From Kitasatospora sp. MMS16-BH015 (lineage in GTDB: Bacteria; Actinomycetota; Actinomycetes; Streptomycetales; Streptomycetaceae): DNA of 64,000 bases. The notes beneath the pieces are model-generated. The model saw only the letters and a program-made list of their open reading frames with translations. It made no database searches and was not told the DNA's origin. The stretch lies in NCBI RefSeq assembly GCF_002943525.1, contig NZ_CP025394.1, positions 2,604,001 to 2,668,000 on the forward strand. The letters are read 5' to 3'. A program made the position numbers and the translations under genes. Below are positions 1-8,690 of the stretch, one piece after another. Each line of letters opens with the position of its first letter. Positions within the stretch are counted from its first letter, which is position 1.

Positions 1-258
1 CAACTGGTGGAGGAAATCTATACACCGTTGGACGAAGCCGGCTCGGCACTGCTGGAGACGCTCAGTGTCTACCTCGAGCAGGCCTCCTCCCTGGAGGGCG
101 CCGCCCGGATGCTCTTTGTGCACCCGAACACCGTGCGCTACCGGCTGAGACGTGTGACTGACGTCACGGGCTATGCTCCGTCCGACGTGCGGTCGGCGTT
201 CACGCTGCGCATCGCACTGGCCCTGGGCCGACTCGGTGCCGCGGTCGAACAGGGATGA
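1..258 (+). CDS. PucR-type transcriptional regulator, C-terminal end (partial; FasR-like)
   Basis: The reading frame is open from base 1 and only the last 85 residues are in the window. They contain the C-terminal helix-turn-helix typical of PucR/CdaR regulators: an AARMLFVHPNTVRYRLRRV core followed by a short helical tail. In Streptomyces a regulator of this family, FasR, lies immediately upstream of fabD and activates the fatty acid synthase genes. The same position here, 90 bp ahead of fabD on the same strand, makes that identity likely by context. The N-terminal sensory part is outside the window, so ligand and full length cannot be judged. Confidence 0.85.
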   Translation, partial: QLVEEIYTPLDEAGSALLETLSVYLEQASSLEGAARMLFVHPNTVRYRLRRVTDVTGYAPSDVRSAFTLRIALALGRLGAAVEQG

Positions 259-348
259 GCGGGCTGTAGGGAGTCCACAATCCGCGCTGCTTTTCTTCGT
301 TACCGTCGCCTACCCGCCCCCGGGTGCCTGGCGAGAGAGGGTTGAACC

Positions 349-1293
349 GTGCTCGTAATCGTCGCCCCTGGACAGGGTGCTCAGACCCCTGGATTCCTCC
401 GCCCCTGGCTTGAGCTGGACGGCGCCGCCGACCGGCTGCGGCGGTGGTCCGACGTGGCCGGGCTCGACCTCGTCCACTACGGCACCGAGGCCTCCGAGGA
501 GGAGATCAAGGACACCGCGGTGGCCCAGCCGCTGCTGGTGGCCGCCGGGCTGCTCACCGCCCGTGCGCTCTTCCCCGACGAGGCCGAGGCCCGCCGCCTG
601 GTCGGCGCGGTGGCCGGGCACAGCGTCGGTGAGATCACCGCCGCCGCCGGCGCCGGCGTGCTGAGCGCCCACGACGCCTTGCTGTTCGTCCGCGAGCGCT
701 CGCTGGCGATGGCCGAGGCCGCCGCGATCACCCCGACCGGCATGGCCGCACTGCTCGGCGGCGACCCGGAGCTGGTGGCCGCGAAGCTCGCCGAGCACGG
801 CCTCACCGCCGCGAACAACAACGGCGGCGGCCAGATCGTGGCGGCCGGCACCCTGGCCCAGCTGGAGGCCCTCAAGGCCGACCCGCCGGCCGGCTCCCGG
901 GTGATCTCGCTCAAGGTCGCCGGTGCCTTCCACACCGAGCACATGGCCCCCGGGGTGGAGCGGCTCGCCAAGCTGGCGCCGAGCCTCACCGTGGCGGACC
1001 CGCAGGTGGCGTACGTCTCGAACCAGGACGGCAAGGTCGTCGGCAACGGCGCCGAGGTACTGAGCCGGCTGGTGTCGCAGGTCTCCAACCCGGTCCGCTG
1101 GGACCTCTGCATGGAGACCCTCGGCGAGCTGGGCGCCACCGCAGTGATCGAGCTGGCCCCGGCCGGTACCCTCACCAACCTGGTCAAGCGCAACCTCAAG
1201 GGTGTGGCGACGCTGGCCCTCAAGACCCCCGCCGAACTGGACAAGGCCCGCGCCCTGGTCGCGGAGCACGGCGGTCAGGAGCAGAGCGCATGA
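349..1293 (+). CDS. fabD: Malonyl-CoA:ACP transacylase FabD
   Basis: This cytoplasmic enzyme transfers the malonyl group from CoA to acyl carrier protein, feeding type II fatty acid synthesis. The 314-residue protein has the nucleophile motif GHSVGE with Ser92, the N-terminal GQGAQ motif, and a conserved His at about 196 in GAFHTEHM. Length is normal for the family. The GTG start is supported by a GAGAGAGGG ribosome site six bases upstream. The stop codon overlaps the fabH start by four bases (ATGA), so the two are translationally coupled in the fabD-fabH-acpP-fabF operon. Confidence 0.97.
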   Translation: MLVIVAPGQGAQTPGFLRPWLELDGAADRLRRWSDVAGLDLVHYGTEASEEEIKDTAVAQPLLVAAGLLTARALFPDEAEARRLVGAVAGHSVGEITAAAGAGVLSAHDALLFVRERSLAMAEAAAITPTGMAALLGGDPELVAAKLAEHGLTAANNNGGGQIVAAGTLAQLEALKADPPAGSRVISLKVAGAFHTEHMAPGVERLAKLAPSLTVADPQVAYVSNQDGKVVGNGAEVLSRLVSQVSNPVRWDLCMETLGELGATAVIELAPAGTLTNLVKRNLKGVATLALKTPAELDKARALVAEHGGQEQSA

Positions 1294-2336
1294 GCACCCC
1301 CGAGAGCAACACCCCCCGGATCAAGCCCGTCACCGGCGCCCAGTACTCCCGCATCCACGGGGTCGGCGGCTACCGCCCGGTGCGGGTCATCCCGAACGCC
1401 GAGGTGCTCGGGTGGATCGACTCCTCGGACGAGTGGATCCGCACCCGCAGCGGGATCGCCGAGCGCCGCTGGGCCGGCCCGGAGGAGACCGTCGCCGAGA
1501 TGTCGGTGCAGGCCGCCGGCAAGGCGATCGCCCAGGCCGGGATCGACCCGGCGCAGATCGGCGGCGTGATCGTCGCCACCGTCTCGCACCTCAAGCAGAC
1601 CCCGGCGATCGCCACCGACATCGCCGACCGGCTCGGCTGCGGCACCGCCCCGGCCTTCGACATCTCGGCCGCCTGCGCGGGCTTCGGCTACGGCCTGAGC
1701 CTGGCCGACGGCATGATCCGCGGCGGCAGCGCCGAGTACGTGCTGGTGATCGGTGTCGAGCGGCTCAGCGACCTGACCGACCAGTCGGACCGCTCCACCG
1801 CCTTCATCTTCGGCGACGGCGCGGGCGCGGCGATCGTCGGCCCGTCCGACACCCCCGGCATCGGCAAGGTGATCTGGGGCTCGGACAGCTCGCAGAAGGA
1901 CGTCATCTCGCAGACCCAGGCCTGGGACACCGCCTTCGCCAAGCCGGACGCCGTCAACGGCGCCGGCGAGGAGACCAAGTGGCCCGCGCTCCGGATGGAG
2001 GGCCAGGCGGTCTTCCGCTGGGCCGTCTGGGAGATGGCCAAGGTGGCCCAGCAGGCGCTGGACGCCGCCGGGATCACCGCCGACCAGCTCGGTGCCTTCA
2101 TCCCGCACCAGGCGAACATGCGCATCACCGATGCCATGATCAAGAAGCTCGAACTGCCCGACTCGGTGCCCGTCGCCCGCGACATCACCTACACCGGCAA
2201 CACCTCCGCGGCCTCGATCCCGCTGGCCATGGAGCGCATGTTGGAGAGCGGCGAGGCCCGCAGCGGCGACCTCGCGTTGATCATCGGCTTCGGGGCGGGT
2301 CTCGTGTACGCCGCGACAGTCGTTACTCTCCCCTAG
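1290..2336 (+). CDS. fabH: Beta-ketoacyl-ACP synthase III FabH
   Basis: FabH condenses a short acyl-CoA starter (in streptomycetes usually branched) with malonyl-ACP to begin fatty acid synthesis. The 348-residue protein shows the complete Cys-His-Asn triad: Cys129 in DISAACAGFGYG, His273 in IPHQAN and Asn304 in YTGNTSAAS. The N-terminus is about 15 residues longer than many family members, but the start is fixed by the four-base overlap with fabD. The branched starter preference is family knowledge and not visible in the sequence. Confidence 0.97.
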   Translation: MSTPESNTPRIKPVTGAQYSRIHGVGGYRPVRVIPNAEVLGWIDSSDEWIRTRSGIAERRWAGPEETVAEMSVQAAGKAIAQAGIDPAQIGGVIVATVSHLKQTPAIATDIADRLGCGTAPAFDISAACAGFGYGLSLADGMIRGGSAEYVLVIGVERLSDLTDQSDRSTAFIFGDGAGAAIVGPSDTPGIGKVIWGSDSSQKDVISQTQAWDTAFAKPDAVNGAGEETKWPALRMEGQAVFRWAVWEMAKVAQQALDAAGITADQLGAFIPHQANMRITDAMIKKLELPDSVPVARDITYTGNTSAASIPLAMERMLESGEARSGDLALIIGFGAGLVYAATVVTLP

Positions 2337-2461
2337 GCATCACCGGGCCTCCCGGCCCGACTGACTGACCGACCGTGCCCCGCACCCGCGGGCGCGCGGG
2401 GAACGAACTGCCGACTGCCCGCCGGGCAGCGGTCGAATCACAGTGAAGAGGAGCAGCCGCT

Positions 2462-2710
2462 ATGGCTACCAAGGACGAGGTCCTGGAAGGTCTCGCTGAG
2501 ATCGTCAACGAGATCGCCGGTATCCCGGTCGAGGACGTCGAGCTCGACAAGTCCTTCACCGACGACCTCGACGTCGACTCGCTCTCCATGGTCGAGGTCG
2601 TCGTGGCCGCCGAGGAGCGCTTCGACGTGAAGATCCCGGACGACGAGGTCAAGAACCTCAAGACCGTCGGCGACGCCGTGAACTACATCCTCGCGAACCA
2701 CGAGGGCTGA
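2462..2710 (+). CDS. acpP: Acyl carrier protein AcpP
   Basis: This small acidic 82-residue carrier protein holds the growing fatty acyl chain on a phosphopantetheine arm attached to Ser40 of the DVDSLSMVE motif. Length and acidity are typical. A GAAGAGGAGC ribosome site precedes the ATG. The gene sits 125 bp after fabH, a gap containing a small CTGCCCG/CGGGCAG hairpin (2415-2429). It is followed by a strong hairpin before fabF, consistent with this carrier being made in excess over the enzymes. Confidence 0.97.
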   Translation: MATKDEVLEGLAEIVNEIAGIPVEDVELDKSFTDDLDVDSLSMVEVVVAAEERFDVKIPDDEVKNLKTVGDAVNYILANHEG

Positions 2711-2724
2711 GTCCGGCCGCCGAT

Positions 2725-2752
2725 CGGCCGGGGTGCGCGAGCACCCCGGCCG
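2725..2752 (+). terminator. Perfect hairpin between acpP and fabF
   Basis: The arms CGGCCGGGGTGC (2725-2736) and GCACCCCGGCCG (2741-2752) pair perfectly over 12 bp around a GCGA loop, 14 bases after the acpP stop. There is no following T tract. It may act as a partial terminator or as a 3' end that stabilises acpP mRNA. Confidence 0.6.
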
Positions 2753-2820
2753 GTCACCCCCCTTCCACCCCGGCCGAGCACAGGCCACCACTCCCAGCTC
2801 ACGTGAGAGAAGAAGAACCA

Positions 2821-4086
2821 GTGACCGCTGAAAATCGCACCGTGGTCGTCACAGGTATCGGCGCCTTCACGCCGCTCGGCGGCGACGCCGCCTCGTTCTG
2901 GGCGGGCCTGGTCGAGGGCCGCTCCGGGGTGGCCCCGCTCACCGAGGAGTGGGCAGCCGACCTGCCCGTCCGGATCGCCGCCCGGGTGGCCGTCGAGCCC
3001 GGCGAGATCCTGCCCCGTCCGCTGACCCGCAAGCTGGACCGCTCGGCGCAGTTCGCGCTGATCGCCGCCCGCGAGGCCTGGGCCGACGCCGGCTACGAGA
3101 CCCCCGCCACCGACGAGTCCTCCAAGCTCGCCCCCGAGCGCCTGGGCGCCGTGATCGCCTCCGGCATCGGCGGCGTCACCACCCTGCTCGACCAGTACGA
3201 CGTGCTGCGCGAGAGCGGAGTCCGCAAGGTCTCCCCGCACACCGTCCCGATGCTGATGCCCAACTCCCCCGCCGCCAACGTCGGCCTGGAGGTCGGCGCC
3301 CGCGCGGGTGTGCACACCCCCGTCTCCGCCTGCGCCTCCGGCGCCGAGGCGATCGGCTACGCGATCGAGATGATCCGCACCGGCCGCGCCGACGTGGTGG
3401 TGGCCGGCGGCACCGAGGCCGCGATCCACCCGCTGCCGATCGTCGCCTTCGCCAACATGATGGCGATGTCCAAGAACAACGAGAACCCGACCGAGGCCTC
3501 CCGCCCGTACGACACGGCGCGCGACGGCTTCGTGCTCGGCGAGGGCGCCGGCGTCGTCGTGCTGGAGTCGGCGGAGCACGCCGCCGCCCGCGGCGCCCGG
3601 GTCTACTGCGAGGCGGTCGGCCAGGGCCTCTCCTCCGACGCCCACCACATCGCCCAGCCCGAGCCCACCGGCTCCGGCGTGGCCCGCGCGATCGCCGACC
3701 TCTTCGACCGCAACGAGCTCGACAAGGCCGAGCTGGTCCACGTCAACGCCCACGCCACCTCGACCCCCCAGGGCGACGTCGCGGAGCTCAAGGCCCTCCG
3801 CAAGGAGCTCGGCGAGCACCTCGACCACATCGCGATCTCCGCCACCAAGTCGATGACCGGCCACCTCCTCGGCGGCGCCGGCGGCATCGAGACGGTCGCC
3901 ACCGTCCTCGCCCTCCACCACCGCCTGGCCCCGCCCACCATCAACCTCGACCACCTGGACGAGGAGGTCGAGGCCGACATCGTCACCGGCGAGCCCCGCA
4001 AGCTCCCCGAGGGCCCCATCGCCGCCCTCAACAACTCCTTCGGCTTCGGCGGCCACAACGTGGTGCTCGCCTTCCGCACTGCGTAA
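2821..4086 (+). CDS. fabF: Beta-ketoacyl-ACP synthase II FabF
   Basis: FabF elongates acyl-ACP by condensation with malonyl-ACP. The 421-residue protein has the KAS I/II triad: Cys171 in PVSACASGAEAI, a His in VNAHATSTPQGD and a His in GHLLGGAGG, plus the C-terminal NNSFGFGGHN. I start it at GTG 2821 (MTAENRTVVVTGIG), where the family's first beta strand begins. A GTG at 2803 in the same frame would add six residues, but an AGAGAAGAAG ribosome site lies between the two and favours 2821. It is the last gene of the fab cluster and converges on the DUF3145 gene. Confidence 0.96.
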   Translation: MTAENRTVVVTGIGAFTPLGGDAASFWAGLVEGRSGVAPLTEEWAADLPVRIAARVAVEPGEILPRPLTRKLDRSAQFALIAAREAWADAGYETPATDESSKLAPERLGAVIASGIGGVTTLLDQYDVLRESGVRKVSPHTVPMLMPNSPAANVGLEVGARAGVHTPVSACASGAEAIGYAIEMIRTGRADVVVAGGTEAAIHPLPIVAFANMMAMSKNNENPTEASRPYDTARDGFVLGEGAGVVVLESAEHAAARGARVYCEAVGQGLSSDAHHIAQPEPTGSGVARAIADLFDRNELDKAELVHVNAHATSTPQGDVAELKALRKELGEHLDHIAISATKSMTGHLLGGAGGIETVATVLALHHRLAPPTINLDHLDEEVEADIVTGEPRKLPEGPIAALNNSFGFGGHNVVLAFRTA

Positions 4087-4093
4087 ACCACCA

Positions 4094-4163
4094 GGGGCGC
4101 GGGGAACTGCGCGCGCAACCGCCCTACCAGGTAGAGGGCTGAGCGCGCAGTTCCCCGCGCCCC
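4094..4163. repeat. 70-bp palindromic element, copy 1
   Basis: A 21-bp arm starting GGGGCGCGGGGAACTGCG (4094-4114) is exactly repeated in inverse orientation at 4143-4163, around a 28-base loop containing GCAACCG and GTAGAGGGCTG. It lies between the convergent stops of fabF and the DUF3145 gene. Two more copies with the same arms and loop words are at 15174-15244 and 27199-27268. It can serve as a bidirectional terminator, but loop conservation suggests a dispersed repeat family. Confidence 0.85.
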
Positions 4164-4184
4164 CGGGCGTACCGCCCCAGTTGG

Positions 4185-4679
4185 TTACACGACCTGGTGC
4201 AGCCAGCGGACGGGCGCCCCGTCCCCCGCATAGCGGAACGGCTCCAACTCGTCGTCCCAGGGCTTCCCGAGCAGCCGCGCCAGCTCCGCCTCCAGGTCCG
4301 TCCCCTCGGTCTTCGACCGCAAGAGCACAGCCCGCAGCCGGTCCTCCGGGATCAGGATGTCGCCGTGCAGGCCGGTGACGGCGTGGAAGATGCCGAGTGA
4401 GGGCGTGGAGCTGTACCGCTCGCCCTCGGCCGTGGCGCAGGGCTCGCTGGTGACCTCGTAGCGGATCAGCTGCCAACCCCGCAGGGCGGAGGCCAGCTTG
4501 GACGCGGTGCCGGGCTCCCCCTGCCAGGAGAGCTCGGAGCGCCAGTGACCGGCGGCGGCCGGCTGCCGCAGCCAGTCGAGGCTGACTCGCACCCCGAGCA
4601 CACCCGCGACCGCCCACTCGACGTGCGGGCACAACGCGCGCGGCGCGGAGTGGATGTAGAGCACACCACGTGTCGTCAT
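4185..4679 (-). CDS. DUF3145 family protein
   Basis: The 164-residue protein (start MTTRGVLYIHSAPRALCPHVEW) matches what I recall of DUF3145, a conserved actinobacterial family of unknown function commonly found next to the fab cluster. It has no signal peptide, membrane segment or recognisable catalytic motif. The ATG at 4679 is chosen because a GGAGGT ribosome site precedes it; an upstream in-frame ATG lacks one. It converges on fabF, so it is a separate transcription unit despite its constant neighbourhood. Confidence 0.85.
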   Translation of the reverse strand: MTTRGVLYIHSAPRALCPHVEWAVAGVLGVRVSLDWLRQPAAAGHWRSELSWQGEPGTASKLASALRGWQLIRYEVTSEPCATAEGERYSSTPSLGIFHAVTGLHGDILIPEDRLRAVLLRSKTEGTDLEAELARLLGKPWDDELEPFRYAGDGAPVRWLHQVV

Positions 4680-4774
4680 CGGGACCTCCTGGCGGTGGAC
4701 GAGGGTCGCCTTCCCCAGCTGCCTCGCACCATGCACCGATCCGGCCCGGTCTGACTGTCTTGTGCCCTCTTCGG

Positions 4775-4810
4775 GCTCAACTCATTCGACATTAGGTCAT
4801 CAAGTTGAGC
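4775..4810. promoter_or_regulatory. Inverted repeat upstream of the DUF3145 gene
   Basis: GCTCAACT (4775-4782) is repeated inversely as AGTTGAGC (4803-4810), about 95 bases upstream of the DUF3145 start, in the most AT-rich part of this intergenic region. It is a candidate operator or promoter-proximal element; no clear -35/-10 pair was found. Confidence 0.35.
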
Positions 4811-4965
4811 AAAACGGACAACCTTTCACACCATGCTATCCGGATCCCGGGTGTGGTCTAGCCCTCGTCGGGTTTCCTCCCCCGAACGGCCCCATCGCCG
4901 GGGCGGGCACCACCGTAGCGCCCGCACCGGCACCTCGCATGACGGTCCGTCGGATTGACGGAAAG

Positions 4966-6132
4966 TCACCAACTGGTGGCCCGTACGGTGTCGCCGTAGG
5001 TGCCCCCGCTCAGCACCTCCACCCGGACGCCCCAGTACGGATCGGTGAAGGTCTGCCCGGGCTGGAGGGCCGCCAGGTCGAGCGCGGTGCAGCCGGCGGG
5101 CACGGCGGCCCCCGGGTTCCCGTTCATCACCTGCACCGCGCCCTCCCCGGTCGCCACCGAGGTGTCCACCCGGTAGACCACCACCCCGGTCGAGCAGGGT
5201 GCCCGGTCCGCGTAGGCGGCCCGCCGGGACTCCACCACGTAGGCCAGCGTGGCCGTGAGCTTCAGCACCACGATCTTGGTGCCGCCCACGTACTCCACCG
5301 CGGTGAGCGGCACGGTGGTCTGCCCGACCCCGGGCACGCAGGCCACCTGGGCCTCGTCCAGCCAGCCGAGCTTCCAGGCCTCCCAGCCGAAGTACTCGGG
5401 TGCGGGGCCGCCGACCTTGCCCATCAGGTCCCAGCCGCCCACGTACCGGTGGATGTCCGCGCCGTCGTAGCCGTAGAGGTCGGGCAGGCCGAAGGTGTGG
5501 CCGGTCTCGTGGTCGGCGATCTTCGGGCCCCAGTACCAGAGGTCCTGGCCGAAGGTGACCGCCCACTTGATCCGGCTGCCGTCGGCGCTGACGCCGGCCG
5601 TGGTGGGGTCGTAGACGTAGGTGGGGGTGAAGCTGATCGCCGAGGCCGTCCGGGGTGGCACCACGTAGACCAGGTCGTACTGCGAGAAGTCCACGTACGG
5701 GTCGGCCGCCTCCACCGCCTGCCGGACGTACAGCTCGTGCTGCTCGAAGCTGATGCCGCGTTGGTAGCCGTAGCTGGTGGAGGGCTGCGGCATCCGCAGC
5801 CAGCGCGGCAGCTGGGTGATGGCCAGCCAGGTGCGGCCGTAGGAGGCCTGCCACATCCAGTCGGCGGCGGGGGTGATCTGGGCGCCGTAGTTGGCGGTCG
5901 GCGCGTCGGCGGGGGCGTCGGAGAAGTCGACGTAGAGCATCAGCACCCGCTTGGTGCCCAGCGGCTGCTGGAAGCGGGTGCGGTCGGTGTCGTGGCCCTC
6001 GTCCATCCAGCCGGTGGTGCCGGCCAGCGCGCAGGGCGAGGAGCTCGCGGCGGCCCGGTGGGCGGGGACGAGCAGCAGGGCTAGCAGGGCGCAGAGGGCG
6101 AGCAGGGCGGCCGTGGGTCGGACGGTACGCAT
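4966..6132 (-). CDS. Secreted M6-like zinc metalloprotease (paralogue 1)
   Basis: The 388-residue protein begins with a Sec signal peptide (hydrophobic stretch about residues 8-24, AHRAAAS cleavage region). It carries the zinc-binding motif HETGHTFGLPDLYG (HExxH-x-x-G-x-x-D) and downstream GGWDLMGKVGG, the arrangement of M6/immune-inhibitor-A-like metalloproteases. It probably degrades extracellular protein. The start at ATG 6132 has a GGAGGT ribosome site. It is closely similar in length and sequence to the upstream gene at 6224-7390 and lies 91 bp from it on the same strand, so the pair arose by tandem duplication. Substrate is unknown. Confidence 0.85.
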   Translation of the reverse strand: MRTVRPTAALLALCALLALLLVPAHRAAASSSPCALAGTTGWMDEGHDTDRTRFQQPLGTKRVLMLYVDFSDAPADAPTANYGAQITPAADWMWQASYGRTWLAITQLPRWLRMPQPSTSYGYQRGISFEQHELYVRQAVEAADPYVDFSQYDLVYVVPPRTASAISFTPTYVYDPTTAGVSADGSRIKWAVTFGQDLWYWGPKIADHETGHTFGLPDLYGYDGADIHRYVGGWDLMGKVGGPAPEYFGWEAWKLGWLDEAQVACVPGVGQTTVPLTAVEYVGGTKIVVLKLTATLAYVVESRRAAYADRAPCSTGVVVYRVDTSVATGEGAVQVMNGNPGAAVPAGCTALDLAALQPGQTFTDPYWGVRVEVLSGGTYGDTVRATSW

Positions 6133-6223
6133 GAGTGGTGACCTCCGGAGTGTGGGGGGGTGGAGGCGCCCCGGCCCGGGCATCAGCCGCCCGGGCCGGG
6201 GAGTGAAAGGGGAGGAACGGGCA

Positions 6224-7390
6224 CTACCGGCTCAGGACGACCAGGTCGTCGTGCGGGCCCTTGCTCCGGACCTGGATCCGGACGCCGCTCGCCGGGTCGG
6301 TGAAGGACTGGCCGGGCTGGAAGGCGGCCAGGTCGAGCGGGGTGCAGCCGGTGGGTAGGACGGCGGTGGGGTTGCCGTTGACCACCTGGACCGGGCCCTG
6401 GCCGGTCTGGGTGGCGGTGTCGATCCTGTAGATCAGCACGCCGGTGGAGCAGGCCTTGGCGTCGGCGCCGAGGGCCCGGCGGGATTCGGCCACGTAGGCC
6501 GTGGTCGGGCCGGTGGGCAGCACCGCGATCTTGGTGCCGCCGGTGCGCTCGATCGCGTTCAGCCGCACCGTCCGCTTGCCGGCCGTGGGGAGGCAGGCCA
6601 CCTGCCTGTCGTCGATCCAGCCGAACTTCCAGCGCTCCCAGCCGAGGTGCTGGGGCGAGGCACCCGCGATGTTGCCCATCAGGTCCCAGCCGCCCACGTA
6701 GCGGTGGTAGTCGGTGGCGGTGAAGGCGTAGAGGTCGGGCAGGCCGAAGGTGTGCGAGGTCTCGTGGTCGGCCACCGTCGGGCCCCAGTGGTAGCGGTCC
6801 TGGCCGAAGGTGACGGCCCATTTGATCCGGTGGCCCTTGACCGTGATCCCGGCGGCGGTCGGGTCGTAGAGGTAGGTGGGCGAGAAGGTGATCGCCGAGG
6901 CGTTCTTGGTCGGGACGACGTAGACCAGGTCGTAGCGGGAGAAGTCGGTGTACGGCGCCGCCGCCTCCACCGCCTGGCGGACGTAGAGCTCGTGCTGCTC
7001 GAAGCTGATGCCCCGGTCGAAGCCGTAGGAGTTCGAGGCCTGTGGCATCCGCAGCCAGCGGCGCAGCGGGGTGAGGTCGAGCCTGGTGCGGCCGTAGGAG
7101 TCCTGCCTCATCCAGTCGGCGGCGGGGGCGAGTTCGTCGTAGTAGTCCTGCGGCGCGCCCTGGGCGGGGGCGTCGGGGAAGTCGACGAAGAGCGTCAGCA
7201 CGTGCTTGGTGCCGATCGGGTCGAGGAACTGGGTGCGGTCGGTGGTGTGGCCCTCGTCCGTCCAGCCGGTCGCGCCGGGCAGCGCGCAGGCGGCGGCGCC
7301 TGGGGAGGCGGCGGCCGAGGCGGGGGCGGCGGCGACCAGCGGAGCGGCGAGGACCAGGGCCAGCGTGGCGGCCAGGGGGTGGAGTCTCAT
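6224..7390 (-). CDS. Secreted M6-like zinc metalloprotease (paralogue 2)
   Basis: Also 388 residues, with a Sec signal peptide (LAATLALVLAAPLVAAAPASAAA) and the zinc motif HETSHTFGLPDLYA followed by GGWDLMGNIAG. Long blocks such as RGISFEQHELYVRQAVEAA are identical to paralogue 1. The Gly to Ser change inside HExxH is at a variable position and should not prevent zinc binding. Start at ATG 7390 is preceded by GGAG; an ATG nine codons upstream lacks a ribosome site. It begins 34 bp after the peptidase gene at 7425, so it may be the distal part of the peptide uptake operon. Confidence 0.85.
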   Translation of the reverse strand: MRLHPLAATLALVLAAPLVAAAPASAAASPGAAACALPGATGWTDEGHTTDRTQFLDPIGTKHVLTLFVDFPDAPAQGAPQDYYDELAPAADWMRQDSYGRTRLDLTPLRRWLRMPQASNSYGFDRGISFEQHELYVRQAVEAAAPYTDFSRYDLVYVVPTKNASAITFSPTYLYDPTAAGITVKGHRIKWAVTFGQDRYHWGPTVADHETSHTFGLPDLYAFTATDYHRYVGGWDLMGNIAGASPQHLGWERWKFGWIDDRQVACLPTAGKRTVRLNAIERTGGTKIAVLPTGPTTAYVAESRRALGADAKACSTGVLIYRIDTATQTGQGPVQVVNGNPTAVLPTGCTPLDLAAFQPGQSFTDPASGVRIQVRSKGPHDDLVVLSR

Positions 7391-7424
7391 GGCTTCTCCA
7401 GTACGGGTGGGTTTCATGGGGGGG

Positions 7425-8690
7425 TCAGGCCCGGCCGGCGGCCAGGTCCATCAGGCGGGCGAGCACCCGGGCGCCGGAGGCGGTGACGCCGTCGTGCTCC
7501 CACTCGTCGGTGACCCAGGTGCGCAGGGCGCCGACGGCGCGGGCGGTGCGCAGCGAGAGGCCGGCGTCCACGTACATGTCGTCGTGGTAGACGGCGGCGG
7601 CCACCGGCACCCGGTTGGCGGCCAGCCGGGCCGGGTCGTAGAGGGCGGGCCAGTCGGCCCGGTGGGCGAGCAGGTCGGCGGCCTCGGCGAAGGGGCGCAG
7701 GGCGGCGATCTCCCGGAACATCCAGGGGTAGACCATCTCGCCGGTGAGCAGCAGCGGGTCGGCGGCCCAGTCGGGGTGCTGGGCCAGGGCGCGGTCGGCG
7801 GCCCAGCGGGTGGGGGTGGTGCCCTGGCCGTAGATGGTCTCCTGGAGCACGGCGAAGAGCGGGTTGTCGGTGAAGCCGGTGAGCTGCTGCACCTGGTGGA
7901 GGAAGGTGGCGGAGAGGGCGCCCTCGGGGGTGATCGCCTCGTCCAGCAGCCAGTGCAGCCGTTCGGCGCCCTCGCCCATGCCGAGCAGCAGGCCGAGGGT
8001 GCGCAGCCGGTGGAGGGTCAGCCGGTCGCCGTCGGGCAGGGTGGCCGGCAGCAGGGCGGCGACCCGCCCGAGCAGGGCCCGGTCGGCGGGGTAGCGGGCG
8101 TGGTAGCGGGCGACCTTGTCCCGCACCCGGGGGTAGGTGGCGGCGTAGACCTCCTCGGCGGTGGCGGTGAGGCCCGGCAGGCCGCCGGTGACGTAGCAGG
8201 CGCGCAGGGCCTCGGGGGCGGTGGAGAGGTAGCTGAGGGTGACGAATCCGCCGTAGCTCTGGCCCAGCGTCTCCCAGGCCTCGATGCCGAGTTGACGCCG
8301 GATCAGCTCGGCGTCGGCCACGATCGAATCGGCCCGGTGCAGGCCGAGGTAGCCGGCCAGGGCCTCGGCGGAGGGGAAGGCGGCGGCCGAGCGGGCGGTG
8401 AGCGGGGTGCTGCGGCCGGTGCCGCGCTGGTCGAGCAGCAGCACCCGGTGGGTCTTGAGCGCGTGCCCGAGCCAGCCCGAGGTGGCGTTGAGCGGGCGCG
8501 GCGACTTCCCGCCCGGGCCGCCCTGGAGGTAGAGCAGCCAGGGCAGGTCGCGTCCGACCAGGGCCGGGTCGGCCACCTCGCGGGCGAAGACCTCGATCTG
8601 CCGGCCGCCGGGCTCGGCGTGGTCGAGCGGCGCGGTGAACACGTGGTCGGTCACCACGAGCCCTGGCATCCGGTAGCTGGCGTGGATCAT
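7425..8690 (-). CDS. Alpha/beta hydrolase, proline iminopeptidase-like (S33 family)
   Basis: The 421-residue cytoplasmic protein has the oxyanion motif [10 protein letters not shown] (about 55-64), a [11 protein letters not shown] strand-turn and the nucleophile elbow GQSYGGF with Ser145. These are hallmarks of peptidase family S33, which releases N-terminal proline or other residues from small peptides. There is no signal peptide. Its ATG overlaps the stop of the upstream ATPase gene by four bases, tying it to the oligopeptide importer: imported peptides would be trimmed here. Family assignment is firm; proline specificity is inferred. Confidence 0.85.
   Translation of the reverse strand: MIHASYRMPGLVVTDHVFTAPLDHAEPGGRQIEVFAREVADPALVGRDLPWLLYLQGGPGGKSPRPLNATSGWLGHALKTHRVLLLDQRGTGRSTPLTARSAAAFPSAEALAGYLGLHRADSIVADAELIRRQLGIEAWETLGQSYGGFVTLSYLSTAPEALRACYVTGGLPGLTATAEEVYAATYPRVRDKVARYHARYPADRALLGRVAALLPATLPDGDRLTLHRLRTLGLLLGMGEGAERLHWLLDEAITPEGALSATFLHQVQQLTGFTDNPLFAVLQETIYGQGTTPTRWAADRALAQHPDWAADPLLLTGEMVYPWMFREIAALRPFAEAADLLAHRADWPALYDPARLAANRVPVAAAVYHDDMYVDAGLSLRTARAVGALRTWVTDEWEHDGVTASGARVLARLMDLAAGRA

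Noticed and set aside
2683..4632. Long minus-strand open frame (about 650 codons) opposite fabF and DUF3145.
   Set aside because: It is rich in Gly, Ala, Arg and His with no domain, and lies antisense to clear fabF sequence; high GC removes stop codons in this frame.
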